A DNA stretch of 8,803 bases from NCBI GenBank assembly GCA_022360075.1, contig JAKSDN010001346.1:1-8803 (forward strand). The letters run 5' to 3'. The notes beneath the pieces are model-generated. The model searched no databases. It had not been told where the DNA came from and saw only the letters and a program-made list of their open reading frames with translations. Source of the DNA: Kiloniellales bacterium (GTDB lineage Bacteria; Pseudomonadota; Alphaproteobacteria; Kiloniellales; JAKSDN01). The number at the start of each line of letters is the position of its first letter. Positions within the stretch are counted from its first letter, which is position 1. A program made the position numbers and the translations under genes. Of this stretch, positions 1-6,939 are shown in pieces.

Positions 1-1080
1 GGCCTCGCCCGTCACGCCCTGTCCCGCATCGAGGAACTGTCGGAAGGCCTCGCTGTAGCCCTCGGCCGGCGCGCGTTCGAGATCCTTATGCACGCAAACC
101 GCCTCGGAGAGGCAGATCGGAGTCCAGGCCTGAATCGCATCCCGCGTCTCCGGCATCTCGATCGCGTGGAGCGTCAGGCCGCGCGCGACGAGAGCGTCTA
201 TAGCCCGGGACAAGACCGACCGGGTTTCGGGCAAGACGTCCGCCGTGGCGTAACGCTCGTCGAATCCCAATCGCAATCCCTTCAGGCTCTGGTTCAGGCC
301 GCCGGCGTAGTCGGGCACGGGGGCGGCGAGGCTCGTCGCGTCGGCCGAGTCGCGGCCGGCGACGACGCCGAGCACGGCTGCCGCGTCTTCGACGCGGCGC
401 GCCATGGGGCCGACATGGTCGAGCGTCCAGGACAGCGGAAAGACGCCATGCCGGCTAACGCGACCCCAGGTCGGCTTGATGCCGACGATGGCATTGCTGA
501 GCGAGGGAAAACGGATCGAGCCGCCGGTGTCGGTGCCGATGGCGGCTTGGCAAAGGCCTGCCGCCACGGCGACGCCCGAGCCGCTCGAGGACGAGCCGGT
601 CCACAAGTCCGCCCGCCAGGGGTTGACCGGCGCAACGACGTCCGGATGGTGGAGCGCCAGCGCACCTTCCGACATCTCGGCCTTACCGACGATGACTGCG
701 CCTGCGTCGTAGAGGCGTTTGACGACGGTCGCATCGGCCTTGGGCCGTCTGTTCCGGAACATGGGCATGCCGACGGCCGTGGGTATGGCTGCCGTGTCGC
801 AGAGATCCTTGACCGCGACCGTCACGCCGTGAAGCGGGCCGCGCAGCTCGCCCCGCGCGGCCTCGGCTTCAAGGGTCCGCGCACGCTCAAGCGCTTCCTC
901 CCGCATGACGTGGGCGAAGGCGCCGAGGCGGGGTTGCAGCGCTTCGATCCTGTCGAGCGTGGCAGACGTCAGCTCGAGCGGCGAGAGCGCTCTTCCGGCA
1001 ATCGCCCGCGCTGCCTCGATGAGCCCCAACTCGAGCATGTCATTCGAGGTCTTGTCGGCTCTTGCGCTTTCGCTCGCCAT
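1..1080 (-). CDS. Amidase-signature family hydrolase, C-terminus cut off by window edge
   Basis: An amidase-signature (AS) hydrolase that should split a C-N amide bond in the cytoplasm. The frame is open from ATG at 1080 to position 1 (360 codons, no stop). Family members usually run about 450-500 residues, so roughly 100 or more are outside the window. The Ser-cisSer-Lys triad is visible: Lys91 in VAVKDL, cis-Ser164 in TGSSSSGSG, and nucleophile Ser188 in GTDTGGSIRFP. The 24-residue Ser-Ser spacing is canonical. GIKPTWGRVSRHGVFPLSWTLDHVGP (residues 200-225, key elements KPTxG and DHVGP) is the usual GatA-like continuation. The start is supported by GAGGAG about 9 bases upstream, overlapping the TGA of the preceding amidase gene only 11 bp away, so translation is probably coupled. 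It resembles general GatA-like amidases more than its neighbour does. It is unlikely to be the tRNA amidotransferase itself, since no gatB or gatC is adjacent. Substrate unknown. Confidence 0.93.
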   Translation of the reverse strand, partial: MASESARADKTSNDMLELGLIEAARAIAGRALSPLELTSATLDRIEALQPRLGAFAHVMREEALERARTLEAEAARGELRGPLHGVTVAVKDLCDTAAIPTAVGMPMFRNRRPKADATVVKRLYDAGAVIVGKAEMSEGALALHHPDVVAPVNPWRADLWTGSSSSGSGVAVAAGLCQAAIGTDTGGSIRFPSLSNAIVGIKPTWGRVSRHGVFPLSWTLDHVGPMARRVEDAAAVLGVVAGRDSADATSLAAPVPDYAGGLNQSLKGLRLGFDERYATADVLPETRSVLSRAIDALVARGLTLHAIEMPETRDAIQAWTPICLSEAVCVHKDLERAPAEGYSEAFRQFLDAGQGVTGEA

Positions 1081-1091
1081 GGCGGCGCTCC

Positions 1092-2594
1092 TCACAGTTT
1101 CTCGAACATGGCAGCCACCGAGAGCAGGTCGGCCTCGCCAAAACGGCGTCCGATCAGCATGAGGCCGATCGGCAGGTCGTCGTGGCGTCCGCAGGGGACC
1201 GTTATGGCGGGGTGGCCGACTGCGTTGTAGGGCGCCGTGTTTCCCACCATGGGCAGCGCGAGCTCGACGCGTTCTTTCAAGCCGGCACCGGGCGCCGGGT
1301 GAGCCAGCGCCCTGAAGGGAGTGGTCGGCATCGCCATGGCGTCGAAGTCCGCCAGGACCGAATCGAACTCGGCCCTCATCCGGGCAAGCAGTGACTGCGC
1401 CTTGGCGTAGAAGCGGCCGTGATGGCGTTCATGCATATAGGCGCCCATCAAAAGGGCCGGTATGGCGGGCGGCGAGATCTCGTCCGGCCGGCTGCGCCAT
1501 CCGGAGACGGCCTCCAGCATGGCCGCGCTCGCATAGCCCTCCTCGTAGCTTGCCAGCCCGTTGGCCTTGAACATCAGCTCCGAGGTGCCCTCGACGACGA
1601 TGGCGTGCCAGACGTCGAAGCAGGTCAGATGTGCCGGCACCGAGATCTCTTCGACCTCCACGCCGACCGAGCGGAAGCGCGAGATCGCTTCGCGGACCTG
1701 CCGGTCGGTCTCCGGCTCGCTTTCGGGCCGACCGAAGCCCTCTTTGACCAGCGCCAGGCGGCGCGGCTTTCGCCCCTCCGACAGGCGATCCAGGTAGTGA
1801 TCCACCGGCTTGCCGGATGCGTCTTGCCGGGGATCGAACCCGTCCGCGCCGGCGATGACTGTAAGGAGTCTCGCCACGTCCTCGACCCGCGCGCCCATGG
1901 GGCCGCAGTGGTCGATCGTGGCGTCCATCGCGAAGGCGCCGGTGTAGGGAACCAGACCGTGCGTGGGCTTCAGGCCCACCACGCCGCACCAACTGGCCGG
2001 GATGCGGATCGACCCGCCCTGATCGCAGCCCAGTGCCATCGGAACGTCCCCCGCCGCAATGGCGGCCGCGCTGCCGCTCGACGATCCGCCGGCGGAATGC
2101 GTTGTTTTGTGCGGGTTTAGGACCGGCGGCACGCTCGTATGGCTATGGCCGGAGAAGCTGAGATTCTCGCAGGCCGTCTTGCCCCGGATCGTCCCTCCGG
2201 CGGCAAGGATGCGCGCAACGACGGTGGCGTCGAAATCGGGAACGAAGTCCTCCAGCAAGGGAGAGCCGTTGCGCGCCGGCATGCCCGCCACGCAGATCGC
2301 GTCCTTGACGCCGACAGACTGGCCCGCGAGCAGGCCCTTCCCGCTGCCGTCGATCGGCCCGATCCAGGCCCAGGCGTTGTAGGGGTTCTCGTCGGGCCGG
2401 GGCGTGCGGCCGACCGCTGGCCCGCGGGCGGGCGCGGCCGGGGCCGGCCCCTCCATCGCGTCGAGCCGCCGGTAGGGATCGATCATCGCGGCCAGGAAGG
2501 CGCTATAGGTGTCGATCGCTTCGTCTGACAGGCGCAGTCCAAGCCTGTCGGCGAGATCGCGGACGTCGTCGCGTGTGGGAGCTTCAAGGGTCAT
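1092..2594 (-). CDS. Amidase, nitrile-hydratase-associated (Rhodococcus AmdA-like) type
   Basis: A complete 500-residue amidase-signature enzyme that hydrolyses an amide to carboxylate plus ammonia or amine. Triad residues are Lys97 (VGVKDA), cis-Ser171 (AGGSSSGSAA) and nucleophile Ser195 (CDQGGSIRIP). The stretch after the nucleophile (CGVVGLKPTHGLVPYTGAF, residues 203-221, then IDHCGPM) matches, as I remember it, the enantioselective amidases found beside nitrile hydratases in Rhodococcus, as do the N-terminal helical extension of about 85 residues, the DGFDPRQ segment and the C-terminal GHPAITVPCG. No nitrile hydratase genes lie in this window, so an aliphatic or aromatic amide intermediate is as likely as a nitrile-derived one. 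ATG at 2594 is preceded by GGAG about 10 bases upstream. It sits 39 bp after the flavoprotein gene and 11 bp before the second amidase, so it is co-transcribed with both. The exact substrate cannot be read from sequence. Confidence 0.94.
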   Translation of the reverse strand: MTLEAPTRDDVRDLADRLGLRLSDEAIDTYSAFLAAMIDPYRRLDAMEGPAPAAPARGPAVGRTPRPDENPYNAWAWIGPIDGSGKGLLAGQSVGVKDAICVAGMPARNGSPLLEDFVPDFDATVVARILAAGGTIRGKTACENLSFSGHSHTSVPPVLNPHKTTHSAGGSSSGSAAAIAAGDVPMALGCDQGGSIRIPASWCGVVGLKPTHGLVPYTGAFAMDATIDHCGPMGARVEDVARLLTVIAGADGFDPRQDASGKPVDHYLDRLSEGRKPRRLALVKEGFGRPESEPETDRQVREAISRFRSVGVEVEEISVPAHLTCFDVWHAIVVEGTSELMFKANGLASYEEGYASAAMLEAVSGWRSRPDEISPPAIPALLMGAYMHERHHGRFYAKAQSLLARMRAEFDSVLADFDAMAMPTTPFRALAHPAPGAGLKERVELALPMVGNTAPYNAVGHPAITVPCGRHDDLPIGLMLIGRRFGEADLLSVAAMFEKL

Positions 2595-2633
2595 GTCGTC
2601 GCACTCCGCGCGAGGCTCGAACCTCGATAGGGC

Positions 2634-4079
2634 TCACGAAGGCTGCGCCTGAGCGGCATGTTGCCCGGCAATCCGTCCATAGACGGCACCGCGGAGCACC
2701 GAGGTCGCGCCGGTATAGCGCCCGTAGTAGAGGCCCATGGTCTCGCCAGCCGCATAGAGGCGCGGGATCGGACGGCCGTCGTGGTCGAGGACCTGGGCAT
2801 TGGTGTTGCAGCGCAGACCCCCGAAGGTGAAGCAGTTGGCCGAGATCACGGGCCAAACGCGGTAGGGCGGACTGTTCAGGGGCAGCCCCCAGTTCGATTT
2901 CGGCGGTGTCAGGCCGCGGGTCGCGAGGCCATCGAGCTCGAGCGGCTTGAACTGTCCCTCGACCGTCGCCGCGTTGAACTCTTCGACCGTTGCTGTCAGC
3001 GCATCGGCCGGCATGCCGAGCGTCTGCGCGAGGTCTTCGAGGCTGTCGGCGGTGATCGGCTCCTGATCGCTGCGCACGGTGCGTTGCCAATTGGGAACCT
3101 TGTCAAGCTGCGAATCGCAAATGAGATAGGCGATACCGCCGGGCAGCTTGTTGATCAGGCGGGCGATGTTTTCGTAGATGGCGTCGACCGTGTAGGAGGC
3201 TTCATCGACGAAGCGCTTGCCGTGCGCGTCCACCAGGATGCCGTAGGGAAACACGAAGACGATCGGCTCGGACTGGCCGGAGCGCGGATCGATCGGCTCG
3301 GCATGATACTCGGAAAAGTCGCCGCAAGGCGCCGCGCCGGCGGCGAGCGCCACCCGGATACCTTCGCCCCGGTTGTAGTAGCCGCCGCGGGCGACCGGGC
3401 GGATGTAACGCGCCTTCTCGCCATAGTAGAGGCTCTGCATCTCGGCATTGCCCTCGAAGCCGCCGCAGGCAAGGACCACTCTGCCGCGGAATTCCAGCCC
3501 TCTCTCGGTCTTGCCGTTGGCGCGGATGCCGGCCACCGCGCCGGTGTCCAGCAGAAGGTCCTCCAGCGTCGTCTCGTAGAAAAAGGTGACCCCGAGCCGT
3601 TCGGCCTGTTCCGCCAGGGCATCGACCAGGGCGAGGCCGCCGCCGACCGGACAGATCCGTGTGGTCGACTGCGTGATCAGATAGCTCGCCATGTCGGAGA
3701 AGCGGATTCCGGCGGTCTTCAGCCAGGCCAGGGTCGGCCCGGCCTCGCGCGCCAGGGTAAAGACCATTTCCGGGTCGGTGAAGGACATGGCCTTCACGAT
3801 CGACGACCAGTCCCCGTAGGGCTGCGCCGTTTCGGCGACCAGGGAGGGGTCCAGATTGAACCCTGCATTCGCCATGAAGTGCTCTTCGAAATCGTCGGCG
3901 ACTTCGTTTTCGTTCTTCATCCGCATGAAGGCTTCGGTCCAGCGCGTGTTGCCGCCGCGCTCTTCGACGGGCGCACGCTCCAGAATGGCGACGCTGGCGC
4001 CGGCCTCGGCCGCGGAGACGGCCGCCGAGAGGCCCGCGATGCCGCATCCCACGACGATCACATCGAACTGACTGCTCAC
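2634..4079 (-). CDS. FAD-dependent dehydrogenase, TcuA (tricarballylate dehydrogenase)-like
   Basis: A 481-residue flavoprotein of the fumarate reductase / succinate dehydrogenase flavoprotein superfamily (FAD_binding_2). The N-terminal dinucleotide fold has GCGIAG at residues 11-16 and the ribose-binding acid at Glu34. It is followed by ERGGNTRW (40-47), the GGN(S/T)R element typical of TcuA, which oxidises tricarballylate to cis-aconitate, and of the CobZ N-terminal domain. Further FAD and active-site landmarks are LACGGFEGN (203-211), FTFGGL (417-422), AAGETMG (443-449) and a C-terminal TGATSVLRGAVYGRIAG. The start is a GTG with a strong GGGAGG 7 bases upstream. No signal peptide or membrane segment is visible, so it is cytoplasmic. 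TcuA passes electrons to the membrane protein TcuB, and no tcuB is seen here, so either the partner lies elsewhere or this enzyme uses another acceptor. It probably oxidises a saturated di- or tricarboxylate-like intermediate, possibly a KstD-like desaturation. The family call is firm, the substrate is not. Confidence 0.92.
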   Translation of the reverse strand: MSSQFDVIVVGCGIAGLSAAVSAAEAGASVAILERAPVEERGGNTRWTEAFMRMKNENEVADDFEEHFMANAGFNLDPSLVAETAQPYGDWSSIVKAMSFTDPEMVFTLAREAGPTLAWLKTAGIRFSDMASYLITQSTTRICPVGGGLALVDALAEQAERLGVTFFYETTLEDLLLDTGAVAGIRANGKTERGLEFRGRVVLACGGFEGNAEMQSLYYGEKARYIRPVARGGYYNRGEGIRVALAAGAAPCGDFSEYHAEPIDPRSGQSEPIVFVFPYGILVDAHGKRFVDEASYTVDAIYENIARLINKLPGGIAYLICDSQLDKVPNWQRTVRSDQEPITADSLEDLAQTLGMPADALTATVEEFNAATVEGQFKPLELDGLATRGLTPPKSNWGLPLNSPPYRVWPVISANCFTFGGLRCNTNAQVLDHDGRPIPRLYAAGETMGLYYGRYTGATSVLRGAVYGRIAGQHAAQAQPS

Positions 4080-4129
4080 CCTTTTCCTCCCTTGACCGGC
4101 AAACGCCTACCAGACGCGGCCGTCCGATC

Positions 4130-5608
4130 TCATGCCTTGATGGCGAAGGGGTCGCGCTCTTCGTCCGAGAAATCGATCATGACGTTCTTGGTGTTGGTGA
4201 ACTCCTCGAGGGCGATCTCGCCGCGCTCGCGTCCGAACCCGCTGTCCTTGAACCCGCCGAAGGGCGCTTGCACGGCGACGGCGCGATAGGTGTTGACCCA
4301 GACCGTGCCGGCGCGGATGCCACGCGAAACCCGCATCGCCCGATCGATGCTGGTCGTCCAAATGCCGGCGGCGAGGCCGTACTTCGTGTTGTTCCCGATC
4401 TCGATCGCCTCCTCCTCGGTGTCGAAGGGAATGATCGAGAGCACGGGGCCGAAGACCTCTTCCTGCGCGATCGTCATATCATTGCGCACATCCACAAAGA
4501 TGGTGGGCTCGATGAAGAAGCCCTTGTCGAGATTGTCGCCGGTCGCGGCCTTGCCGCCGGTCGCCAACTGCGCGCCCTCGGCCTTGGCGTTGTCGATCGA
4601 CCCGAGAATGCGCTTGAACTGGGGTTCGTTTGCCGCGGTGCCCATTTCGGTCGCCGTGTCCGTCGGGTCGCCGAGACGGATCTTGCCCGCCCGTTCGACG
4701 AGCTGGTCGACGACCTGCTGATAGACCGTCCGCTGCACGAGAAGGCGGGAGCCGGCGATGCAGGTCTGTCCCGTGGCGGCGAAGATGCCGGCGAGCGCAC
4801 CCACGATCGCCTTCTTCAGGTCGGCGTCGTCGAAGACGATGTTGGGGGACTTGCCGCCGAGCTCGAGCGTCGCGCGGACCAGCTTGCGGCCGGCGTTTGC
4901 GGCGATCTCCCGCCCGACGGCAGGGCTGCCTGTGAAGCTGATGTGATCGATGCGGCCGCTCTCGAGCAGCGCCTTGCCGACGCGCGCGTCGCCGGTGACG
5001 ACGTTGACGACGCCGGGGGGAAAGCCGGCTTGCTCGACGAAACGGGCGAACTCCAGCGTCGTCGCCGAGGCGTGCTCGGAAGGCTTGACGACGACGCAGT
5101 TGCCGGCGGCGAGCGCGGGTGCCAGCTTGTTCGAGAGCAGGCCCATCGGTGAGTTCCAGGCGGTGATCAAGACCGCCACGCCGGCCGGCTCGCGCGCGGC
5201 GTAGTCGAACACGTCGCGCGTGTCGAGCGGGATCACCTTGCCCCAGAGCTTGTCGGCGTAGCCGGCGAAGAAGCGGTACTGCCGGGCCGCGAAGAGCATC
5301 TGGCTGCGCGTCTCCCTGATGATCTTGCCGTTGTCGGTGCTCTCGAGACGGCCCATCCGGTCCGCATCGGCCGTGAGAAGGTCGGCGAGCTTGTGCATGA
5401 GGCCCGCCCTTTCGAGCCCCGAGGTGCGCGACCAGCAAGTCTCGAAAGCCGTGCGTGCGGCGGATATGGCCTCTGCGACCTGATCGTCACTGGCCTGCGG
5501 AATCGAGGCCCAGGCCTGCCGGTTATAGGGGTTGACTGCGGGAAAGCGCTCTTGGGAGCCCTGGGCAAAGAACTTGCCGCCGATGAAGAGCTCGTACTCC
5601 GTTGTCAT
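4130..5608 (-). CDS. NAD(P)+-dependent aldehyde dehydrogenase (ALDH superfamily)
   Basis: A 492-residue ALDH that oxidises an aldehyde to its carboxylate. All key residues are present: Asn152 (TAWNSP), cofactor-binding Lys175 (VKPSEHA), FTGS at 225-228, general base Glu249 (LELGGKSPN), nucleophile Cys283 (GQTCIAG) and Glu384 (EEVFGP). The Glu-Cys distance of 34 matches the classical enzymes. The frame stays open 23 codons further upstream, to an ATG at 5677, but the chosen ATG at 5608 has AAGGA 7 bases ahead and begins with a typical ALDH N-terminus (YELFIGGKFF). The upstream segment (MPQVWPRP...) does not look like family sequence. It lies 87 bp after the 2-hydroxyacid dehydrogenase gene and 50 bp before the flavoprotein gene. 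The overall type resembles betaine-aldehyde and hydroxymuconic-semialdehyde dehydrogenases and the ALDHs of N-heterocycle catabolism such as TgnC. The aldehyde substrate cannot be fixed from sequence. Confidence 0.95.
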   Translation of the reverse strand: MTTEYELFIGGKFFAQGSQERFPAVNPYNRQAWASIPQASDDQVAEAISAARTAFETCWSRTSGLERAGLMHKLADLLTADADRMGRLESTDNGKIIRETRSQMLFAARQYRFFAGYADKLWGKVIPLDTRDVFDYAAREPAGVAVLITAWNSPMGLLSNKLAPALAAGNCVVVKPSEHASATTLEFARFVEQAGFPPGVVNVVTGDARVGKALLESGRIDHISFTGSPAVGREIAANAGRKLVRATLELGGKSPNIVFDDADLKKAIVGALAGIFAATGQTCIAGSRLLVQRTVYQQVVDQLVERAGKIRLGDPTDTATEMGTAANEPQFKRILGSIDNAKAEGAQLATGGKAATGDNLDKGFFIEPTIFVDVRNDMTIAQEEVFGPVLSIIPFDTEEEAIEIGNNTKYGLAAGIWTTSIDRAMRVSRGIRAGTVWVNTYRAVAVQAPFGGFKDSGFGRERGEIALEEFTNTKNVMIDFSDEERDPFAIKA

Positions 5609-5680
5609 GCTTAGGTCCTTGCTTTGTCTTCGCACCATGCGAGCGCGATCCGTGGGACGAGGCCACACTTGCGGCAACGA

Positions 5681-5692
5681 GGCTTCGAAGCC
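5681..5692. repeat. 12-bp perfect palindrome between dehydrogenase and ALDH genes
   Basis: GGCTTCGAAGCC lies 3 bases after the stop codon of the 2-hydroxyacid dehydrogenase gene. As RNA it could form only a 3-4 bp stem with a small loop, and no U-run follows on the minus strand, so it is not a convincing terminator. It may be a weak processing or stability hairpin in the 87-bp spacer, or chance. Confidence 0.3.
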
Positions 5693-5695
5693 GAG

Positions 5696-6718
5696 CTAAA
5701 CATCGGCCTTGGCGAGCCCTTGAGCGTGCATCTGCTTGGCGACTTGCGACTCCGGTAGAAAGGGCTGGGCCGCGCTGATTCTGTTGATCGGCTTGCCGCG
5801 AATATAGGCTGCCAGGTTCTCGAGTGACTGCTCGAAGAACGTCCTCATGTTCTCCTCGGTTGCGAAGCCGATGTGCGGTGTTGCGAGGACATTGGGGAGG
5901 CTGCGGAACGGATGGTCGTCGGGGAGGGGCTCGATATTGAAGACGTCGAGGCCAGCCCCCGCTATGTGACCGGTCTGCAGGGCGGAGATGAGCGCGCGCT
6001 CGTCGACGAGTTGCGGTCTTGCCGTGTTGATCAGGAAGGCCGTCCGCTTCATCGCGGCTATCTCCTGTGCCCCCACCGTCCCTTCGGTTGTGTCACTGAG
6101 CGGCAGGTGGATCGTCACGACATCGGAGCGGCGGAAAAGGGCGTCCTTCGAGACGCACTCGACATCGTGAGGCGTTGCGCGTTCCGGCGTGAGGTTTCGG
6201 CTCCAGGCGACAACCTGCATGCCGAGGATCTTGGCGATTCGGGCGACGGGGACGCCCATGTTCCCGAGGCCGATGACACCGAGTGTCTTGCCGGCGAGCC
6301 CTTGGCCGAGGCCGACCTGCCAGCCCCCGGCCCGCACCGAAGCGGTCTCCTGCGGGAGACGCCGCATCAAGGACAGGATCAGCGCCCAGGTTACCTCCAC
6401 CGTCGTCTGGTGAAGCGCGTCGGTGGTGCTCACCGTGATGCCGAGATCGTCCGCCGCCTGCAAGTCGAGCGAACGCGCATTGCGCATGCCGGTCGCGAGG
6501 ATGAGCTTCAGGCGTGGCAGGCGCTCGAGCAGGCCCCGCGAGAATTCGGTGCGCTCGCGAATGCGCATGACGGCTTCGAAATCGGCAAGGCGGGAGACAA
6601 GCTGGTCCTCGTCATACACGTGATCGCGGAAGGGGACGACGGCCACCTGCGGCACGCGGCTCCAATCGACGATCTGTAGCGCCACGCCCTGGTAATCGTC
6701 GAGTATCGCGAGGCGCAT
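5696..6718 (-). CDS. D-2-hydroxyacid dehydrogenase family protein (D-isomer specific, SerA/GyaR-like)
   Basis: A 340-residue NAD(P)-dependent oxidoreductase that should interconvert a 2-oxoacid and the D-2-hydroxyacid. The Rossmann motif GVIGLGNMG occupies residues 147-155. Catalytic residues fall in the usual places: Arg234 (NTARP), Glu263 (DVFNIEPLP) and His282 (TPHIGF). The residue after the catalytic Arg is Pro where most relatives have Gly. The N-terminus MRLAILDDYQ is typical of a cytosolic subfamily annotated as phosphoglycerate dehydrogenase-like in rhizobia. It lacks the C-terminal ACT domain of true SerA, which argues against serine biosynthesis. ATG at 6718 has GGAG about 9 bases upstream. 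It is the first gene of the presumed operon and follows the candidate promoter at 6751-6779. Likely role: handling a hydroxyacid or oxoacid produced downstream of the aldehyde dehydrogenase or amidases (inference). Confidence 0.93.
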   Translation of the reverse strand: MRLAILDDYQGVALQIVDWSRVPQVAVVPFRDHVYDEDQLVSRLADFEAVMRIRERTEFSRGLLERLPRLKLILATGMRNARSLDLQAADDLGITVSTTDALHQTTVEVTWALILSLMRRLPQETASVRAGGWQVGLGQGLAGKTLGVIGLGNMGVPVARIAKILGMQVVAWSRNLTPERATPHDVECVSKDALFRRSDVVTIHLPLSDTTEGTVGAQEIAAMKRTAFLINTARPQLVDERALISALQTGHIAGAGLDVFNIEPLPDDHPFRSLPNVLATPHIGFATEENMRTFFEQSLENLAAYIRGKPINRISAAQPFLPESQVAKQMHAQGLAKADV

Positions 6719-6750
6719 CCGCCCGTCTCCAGCGCATTCCGTGCCCCGAA

Positions 6751-6779
6751 ATCCTGCGAGTCAAACTGTCATCTGTCAA
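6751..6779 (-). promoter_or_regulatory. Candidate sigma70-type promoter of the catabolic operon
   Basis: On the minus strand a perfect -35 hexamer TTGACA (6779-6774) is followed after 17 bases by CAGGAT (6756-6751, 3 of 6 matches to TATAAT). Transcription would start near 6744, about 26 bases before the ATG at 6718. The -35 box is embedded in the palindrome TCAACAGTTGA (6776-6786), so a bound protein could block polymerase. The -10 element is weak, so the call is tentative. Confidence 0.4.
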
Positions 6780-6786
6780 CAGTTGA
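6773..6786. promoter_or_regulatory. Operator-like palindrome overlapping the -35 box
   Basis: TCAAC-A-GTTGA is a perfect odd palindrome at 6776-6786, inside CTGTCAACAG (arms CTGT/ACAG, 6773-6782). A second CTGTCA lies at 6766-6771, and a longer imperfect inverted repeat pairs AACTGT (6764-6769) with ACAGTT (6779-6784). The TTGTCAAC-like core resembles GntR-type sites in general form. I cannot assign the regulator. It differs from the AT-rich repeats in front of the transporter gene. Confidence 0.35.
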
Positions 6787-6789
6787 AAT

Positions 6790-6840
6790 CCACCTGGAGC
6801 GACCAGTTCGGAGGTGGCCCCTTGAAGGTTGGAGGGTCGC
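6790..6840. repeat. Nested short inverted repeats
   Basis: CCACCT (6790-6795) is complementary to AGGTGG (6812-6817), and GCGACC (6799-6804) is complementary to GGTCGC (6835-6840). The two pairs interlock, so they are alternatives rather than one stem. Their function is unknown. They may be the worn end of a mobile element. Confidence 0.35.
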
Positions 6841-6859
6841 TGCCAAGGAGGTTCCGTCT

Positions 6860-6939
6860 ATCAGGCGGCGAAGGTGTCAAGCGGGGCCGGGGCTGCAAAT
6901 CAGGCGGCGTCGTCGTCGGCCCAACGACGGCGATCAGGC
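6860..6939. repeat. Spaced direct repeats ATCAGGC(GGCG)
   Basis: The 11-mer ATCAGGCGGCG occurs at 6860-6870 and exactly again at 6899-6909. A shorter copy, ATCAGGC, occurs at 6933-6939. The offsets are 39 and 34 bases. Spaced repeats like these are seen at the ends of some insertion sequences such as the IS21 family, and also at clustered binding sites. No transposase gene is present. Confidence 0.45.

Noticed and set aside
88..1230. 380-codon open frame on the plus strand
   Set aside because: It is antisense to the two amidases, has skewed composition and no motifs. The opposite strand carries the full amidase triads.
2658..4289. 543-codon open frame on the plus strand
   Set aside because: It lies entirely opposite the flavoprotein and the end of the ALDH gene. 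It is Arg/Gly/Asp-rich with no recognisable domain and no good ribosome-binding site, a typical antisense shadow of a GC-rich gene.
4268..5152. 294-codon open frame on the plus strand
   Set aside because: It is antisense to the ALDH gene, whose catalytic residues are all on the minus strand. No family similarity seen.
5609..5677. Upstream extension of the ALDH to an ATG at 5677
   Set aside because: The extra 23 residues do not look like ALDH sequence, and the internal ATG at 5608 has a good Shine-Dalgarno and a typical N-terminus.
5873..6679. 268-codon open frame on the plus strand
   Set aside because: It is antisense to the 2-hydroxyacid dehydrogenase, with no motif and no convincing start signal.
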